Positions 58,875-64,000 of a stretch of 64,000 bases of DNA are shown one piece after another; the stretch's first letter is position 1; every line of letters starts with the position of its first letter. Both the position numbers and the translations under genes were made by a program. Under the pieces are notes generated by a model. The model worked only from the letters and a program-made list of their open reading frames with translations, did no database searches and was not told the origin of the DNA. Origin of the DNA: Stenocarpella maydis (lineage: Eukaryota > Ascomycota > Sordariomycetes > Diaporthales > Diaporthaceae); contig NQMI01000006.1 of NCBI GenBank assembly GCA_002270565.1, forward strand, positions 816,583 to 880,582, read 5' to 3'.

Positions 58875-60634
58875 ATGAAGAACATATTCAAGGAGGCCAT
58901 CAATGGCCTCAAGGAGTTCTCGCCGAGTGAGAGGCGCAACATCGTACTGTACATCATTGGCATCATGATCTACAAGTTCGGCCTGGAAGCCTTCAACGGG
59001 TCCATCGTCGCCCTGGCCACCAACAGATACGACTACGATGCATTCCTGAGCGGGACGAGCTCCAAGACGTTCGAGAGGGTGGGCCTGCTCACCGGCCTCA
59101 ACCAGGCCATGCAGTGTGTGGGGTCCATTACCATCGCGCCGCTCATCAAGCAGTTCCCTACAAAGAATGTGCTCTCGGGGGCTATCATCGCCTTTGGTAT
59201 CTTCACTGCCATCCTCTTGATTGTTGATGCCGCGGCTGGAGGCTCGTGGATACCAGAGGAGTACAAGGGTCTCAACCATCCTGACGACAGGTATGCACCT
59301 CCGAGATCCAGACAATGCCATGAGACTCGTCTAACCCACCCGGGAACGAAAGCTTTGAGTACTATGGCAGGTTCAACACCGACGGCATGATCCCCATCTA
59401 TGCTGTATGCGGAATAGCCTACGGGATGGTCGAGTTGATCCGTCGTATCATCCCAAGAGACATAGTTGGAGGTGATGTGCTGAAGTTGAGGAGGATGGAC
59501 TCGATCGTACGTCTCTCACACAGGCCCGCAACAGTGCTGGCATCGCGTAGCTCACAAGTGCAGGTTCACGTCTTTTATGAGGTCTCGGGGACGATGGGCG
59601 CCTTCCTCACGGCCCTGGTTCTGATTCCGCAGCTGGGTAACAACCGCGCCTTCATCATCACGCCGGTGGCCTTCCTCTTCTGCGCCGTCGCGTGGTTCTT
59701 CATGTCGGACCTCGGCCACGAGAAGAGGAAGAGCCAGGTCCTTGCCAACCAGCCCGGGTACGTCAAGGCCACCCTGGGCGGCTTCTGGCTCTTCTTCGAG
59801 TCCATCGGCGTCGGCGCCAAGATCCTTTTCACGTCGCGCAAGTTCATCTGGCTCGTGCCGGGCTACGCCATCGCGCTGTACGGCCACAGGTACATCGAGA
59901 ACGGAATCGCACCACAAGTTGCCAGGCGGTACCTGGGGCAGTCCGGCTGGGGCCAGCTGATGGTTGGAGGCTCAAATATGGGGGAGCTGCTGGGGGCGCT
60001 CGTGGTGTTCCTCTCCAACAACTACGTGCAGACGCCCATGCCGTGGCTACGCCTGGACTCCCTGTTCCTGCTGATTGTGTGGTACATCCCCTTCTGGCGC
60101 CCGCCCCGCAACGACGTGGGACAGGCGTGGCTCGTGGCGGCGACCTTCATGCCCATCTCGTTCGGCTGGGCGGCCGGCGACGTCTCGCTGGCCGCGTATA
60201 TCCAGGCGTCCCTCGCGCGGCTCGAGTCCAAGAACAAGAATGTGTCCGCCCTCGGCGCGGTCATGGCGTTCCTTTACTCCTTCTACATAGTCACCTACGC
60301 CATCCTGGGCACGTTCCTCGGGAGATACCTGGATGCCGTGTACAGCGCGAGCGGCGGCTCTGACGGGGGCTCCATCTCGGGCGGGCTCGTGTATACGGCC
60401 GGGGTGCAGTTCACCATCATCTGCGTGCTCGTGCTCGCGAGCACGTTCGTCCCCAAGGGTTCCATGGCCTTCAATCCCAAGATGCTAGACGACGAGCCTC
60501 TGGATGAAGAGGTTGATGTTGATATGCAAGAGGTTTACTTTGGGGACAACTCTTCCGAGATGCGACCTGGAAGTAGGCGTGACAACGACGGGTTCGACGT
60601 GTACGATGAAAAGAGTCCGGTTATCGTCGTCTAG
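58875..60634 (+). CDS. Major facilitator superfamily-like multi-pass transporter
   Basis: Exons 58875-59290, 59353-59506 and 59564-60634 give 546 aa. The in-frame GTG at 58857 is not used; 58875 is the first ATG. Introns are 62 nt (GTATGC, CTAAC branch, AAAG) and 57 nt (GTACGT...GCAG). The second intron is a multiple of three without a stop. About ten to twelve hydrophobic helices are visible, for example NIVLYIIGIMIYKFGLEAF, GAFLTALVLIPQLG and FAFLFCAVAWFFM-type segments. The loop RRIIPRDIVGGD and the sequence HVFYEVSGTMGAF resemble a conserved family of uncharacterised fungal MFS proteins. The C-terminal ~70 residues are acidic and cytosolic. The substrate cannot be told from sequence. Confidence 0.85.
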
Positions 60635-61660
60635 GGAGGTGGATTGCGGCGACTTCGGTTGTTTGCGATACTCACGATGCCTCGTGTAGTCGCGTTGCGG
60701 CACTAGAGAGCTGGTTGGGGGGCAACATATGCATGAATTTACCAACGGCCAAGACTTTGCCAGCATACATTCGGAGCACAAGGCAAGTGGCCAGAACATG
60801 TAGCTGTACGATATGGGTACCTCGGTTGTCGCGAAGTTCCAATCAGGCTCGATCCGTTCCGCCGCATGTTAGGACGGCTGGACGGGTGGATAAGCACTTA
60901 GGCCCGGAAAGGGCTTCTGAAGATGATGTGTCTCGGGCGGCATCCTGATGTGTCAGCTGATAATAAGCCTCATTGGCCTGCTTGGGTGGGATTCGTCGGT
61001 TGTGATTTGCATGTGACAGCCCAAGGCTGCGGGGAGGCGGATGCGACAGTGTCAATGGGGAACTGCAGGGTGGGATGTGGTCAGTCACCTGCTACTTGCG
61101 GTAGTCTTCACCGTGGTGAGTAACGCCGGCGCGGGGTGTTCAATGCCGGGCTTCTGCTTACAGCATCTGGCCGTAGAAGGGCCAATGGTGGTGCGGATCT
61201 ACGCGTGGTCGATCGCCAGTCTGTGCTGAGTGGCAGCGGCAGCGACGGTGGCATTCTTGACAGCTTTTGTCCTGGGAAGACAAGAACCAGGGACGGGTCG
61301 AGAATAGCGAGCCGGCTAGGCCAAGTCAACAATGGGTTACCGGTAGGCCGGGTCGGGCATATGGTAGTATTCTAGAAGCGGAATTAATGCGGCTGGACCA
61401 GTTTAATCTCTTATCTTTAACAACTGTACACTAAGCTAGAGCGGCAAGAGGGGTTGAGAGAACAAAGAGAGACGGATGGGCTAGAGGATGGTCGGCTAAA
61501 ACACCTTGCGTAGTGGGAGATATGGGAGAGGCGGCAAAGAGGCCGGGTAATTCCCAGTTGCCCCTGAGGATTTCTGCAGTACGTAGAGTAAGGGCTAGAA
61601 GGGCAACATAGGCCAGTATAATGTGTAACTTTCAAGAGTGGTTACAAGGGTGCCGTTAAG
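60635..61660. other. Intergenic DNA after the transporter
   Basis: No gene is seen. GC content falls toward the AT-rich block that begins at about 61660. Confidence 0.45.
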
Positions 61661-61851
61661 GTCTTAGCATTAACACTAGTCCTTAACTAGCAGTATTTTA
61701 AGTATATAAAAGGACTTATATATGTATATATATTAATATTAAGCCTTGGCATATACTTCTTATTTTAGTATAATTTGCTATTATCATTAGTTATATTTAA
61801 TATTAATTTATAAAAATATAATTAAAGTTATAATAGTTTACTATATAATAT

Positions 61852-62030
61852 ATAATTAATTATATGACTATATAACTATATATATATAGTTATATAGTTA
61901 TTATACAATTATATAATTAATTATATGACTATATAACTATATATATATAGTTATATAATTAATTATATGACTATATAACTATATATATATAGTTATATAG
62001 TTATTATATAATTATATAACTATATAAGTT
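61852..62030. repeat. Tandem AT palindrome array
   Basis: Three copies of a unit with the core GACTATATAACTATATATATATAGTTATATA, starting near 61866, 61927 and 61969. Each core is a near-perfect palindrome. Confidence 0.8.
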
Positions 62031-62278
62031 CTAAAAAAAGAAATATCTTTAATTATATGTTTTTAATATTAAATCTTTAAAAGTTTTTAAACTAATTTAA
62101 TTTAATTAGTTTATTATTTAATTCATTATTTTACTTATTTCTAATTATTAAAAGAGATTATAATAAAGAACGGTGTAAATATTTATCTTAACTGATTAAA
62201 AAATATAAATAAATGTACTAATAAAAATAATATAATTTATTAAGTAGTAGCTAGGTATTATATATAGCTATCTTAATT

Positions 62279-62616
62279 TTATATATAAAAAACATTTATA
62301 CTAACTCTATTAAAACCTTTAAACTAAGCCTAAAATGAATATAAATTTTAGTGTACCTTAAAAGTTTTATTGTTTGGCTATAGTTTCTTTTACTTAAATT
62401 TAAGACTTTTTTTACACTTGTTATATTAGAAGACTAAAATTATAGGCGTTTAAAATAAATTTCTTCTTAAATAATTAAACTGAAAAAACATCTCAAAATT
62501 CTAAAAAGAATTCATTAACTTATTTATTTACTTATAATTAAACCCTGAAATTTTCGTTTATTTTGGGCCTAGTTTGAAGGTTTTAGTAGGGTATGCACGG
62601 ATGTTTTTTACATAGG
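62279..62616 (+). mobile_element. MITE-like element, copy 1 (RIP-mutated)
   Basis: About 338 bp with ~75-bp terminal inverted repeats. The left end (62279-62355) contains AAACTAAGCCTAAAAT and the right end (62540-62616) its inverted counterpart ATTTTGGGCCTAGTTT. The interior is AT-rich and non-coding. Confidence 0.7.
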
Positions 62617-63157
62617 AAAGCAGGATGGCTACTTCCTAGTCATGGCTACTTCCTAGTACCCTATGTTCATAAAATTATAAATAAATAATAATATAATCTT
62701 AAACTAAATCTTAATTATAATAATATATTAAATAATAAATAGTTTACTTTCTTAAATATTTCTAAAGCTTAATATTATTTATTAATAAAGTATTGAAATA
62801 TATTTTTAACAAGAACTAAAGAATTATTTAACTCTAAAAATAAATAAATAAAGTTTAAAAATTAAGTAAATAACTTAGTGCTAAATTTAAATGGAAAATA
62901 TTTGAAAATAACAAAATAGTTGAATAACAAGGCTAAAGAAATAAAGTATAAAAAATAATAAAATAATTTAATAACTTAATTAAATAAATAAGGTTAAAAA
63001 ATAAGGATATAGTTTAATAATAACCCTAACTGAATAAAGTTTTTAAAAAGAAAATCATAACTAAATTCTAAGAATAAATAAATAGAGTTAAAGATATAAT
63101 ATAATTAAAATCTTGAAAAAAGTAAAGAAATAATTTAATAATAATACTATATAACGT

Positions 63158-63331
63158 AGGGTACCAGGAAGTAGGTAGGACCAGGAAGTGGCTAGTTTTC
63201 AGCAAATTTATCAACTTTAGGATACCCTAGCACCTACCTGGGGATAAGTAAGTAATAAAAGTTAGTACTAATTAGTACTAACTAACATAGTGTACCAGGA
63301 AGTAGCGGGGACTAGGAAGTAGCCACCCTAC
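63158..63331. repeat. CTACTTCCTRGT motif cluster
   Basis: The motif ACYAGGAAGTAG (or its complement) occurs twice near 62627-62660 and four times between 63168 and 63325. It marks a small repeat linked with the MITE flanks. Confidence 0.6.
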
Positions 63332-63336
63332 TTTCT

Positions 63337-63671
63337 CATATAAAAAAAGTCTATGCATACCCTGATAAAACCCTCAAACTAGGCCTAAAATAAACGAAAT
63401 TTTCAGGGTTTGATTATAACGATATAAATAAGTTAAGGTATTCTTTTCAGAATTTCCACATCTTTTTTTACTTAATTATTTAAGAATTTTAATCTTAAAC
63501 TCTTATAATTTCATTTTTCTGATATAGCTTATGTAAAAAAGATTTAAAACTTAAGTAAAAATAATCATAGCTAAATTATATAAATTCTAAGCTGCCCTGA
63601 AATTTCCATTCTTTTTAGGCTTAGTTTGAAGGATTTAGCAGGGCCGCCCACAGATTTCTTTTATATATAAA
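63337..63671 (-). mobile_element. MITE-like element, copy 2 (inverted)
   Basis: About 335 bp and in opposite orientation to copy 1, matching it along its whole length when reverse-complemented. Terminal inverted repeats are at 63337-63412 and 63593-63671. The inner flank (63284-63331) also matches the inner flank of copy 1 in inverted orientation, with repeated CTACTTCCTAGT motifs. Confidence 0.7.
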
Positions 63672-64000
63672 ATCAGGATGATCACATGTGATACCTGGCC
63701 AATTCCTGATAAATCACTCTATACTTAATTATTTAAATCTAATTTATTATAAATTTAGAGTAGTTAGAGTAGGTATAGTGCTAGTCTAAAGAGAGTAACC
63801 TTTAGTAGAAATAATATAGTTTATATTAATTCATACTAATTAGGCTAAATTTATCATTATTCATTTAAATTCTAACTTACTAAATTCTTTTTTATTCTTT
63901 TATAAGTTATTATAGTATACTTAGTCTTATTATAATTATTATATTATTATTTCATTAATTTACTTTAGGTTAAATTCTTATTATTATTAACTATTTTATT

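Larger units (their letters stand above)
61661..64000. repeat. AT-rich RIP-like block to the end of the window
   Basis: Very AT-rich and rich in TA/TTA/AAT with stops in all frames. This is typical of transposon-derived DNA mutated by repeat-induced point mutation. It contains the palindromic array and the two MITE-like copies listed separately. Confidence 0.8.

Overview
The window reads as nuclear chromosomal DNA of a filamentous ascomycete (Pezizomycotina, most likely a Sordariomycete). The genes have short GT-AG introns (53-129 nt) with CTRAY-type branch sites. The conserved housekeeping proteins look like those of filamentous fungi. GC-rich gene blocks alternate with strongly AT-rich, RIP-like blocks. 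No rRNA gene, CRISPR array or convincing tRNA was seen.

Layout. (1) 1-25 kb is a conserved core, all on the + strand: a three-RRM RNA-binding protein (Csx1 type), mitochondrial NAD-isocitrate dehydrogenase subunit 1, the proteasome adaptor Ecm29, a frame-disrupted 2EXR-type gene, a UBA-UAS-UIM-UBX protein (Ubx5/UBXN7 type) and a GCK-III/Ste20-family kinase. Two of these (Ecm29, UBX) serve the proteasome/Cdc48 system. (2) 25-49 kb is accessory: an alpha/beta-hydrolase remnant, a Cys-rich single-pass surface protein, an F-box/ankyrin protein, a small membrane protein, a decaying unrecognised gene, a lipase pseudogene, and two diverged direct copies of a roughly 2.6 kb segment about 7.7 kb apart. 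(3) 49.5-53.5 kb holds the most interesting locus: a divergent pair of an ankyrin-subtilisin (S8) protease and a 269-aa protein that I read as a fungal gasdermin of the HET-Q1/RCD-1 type. (4) 53.9-54.4 kb is a truncated SDR dehydrogenase that stops at a sharp GC-to-AT step. (5) 58.9-60.6 kb is an MFS-like transporter. (6) 61.7-64 kb is an AT-rich tract with palindromic arrays and two inverted copies of a ~336-bp MITE-like element.

How the genes work together. The main functional inference is the gasdermin/protease pair. By analogy with Podospora het-Q1/het-Q2, the ankyrin-bearing subtilisin would clip the short C-terminal tail of the gasdermin and release a pore-forming N-terminal part, killing incompatible or infected cells. 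Here the protease carries its ankyrin sensor domain in the same polypeptide. The call rests on sequence pattern, gene adjacency and an intact catalytic triad; no database search was possible. Most of the remaining accessory DNA is decayed genes, duplications and simple repeats, as expected of a fast-evolving compartment next to a conserved gene block.
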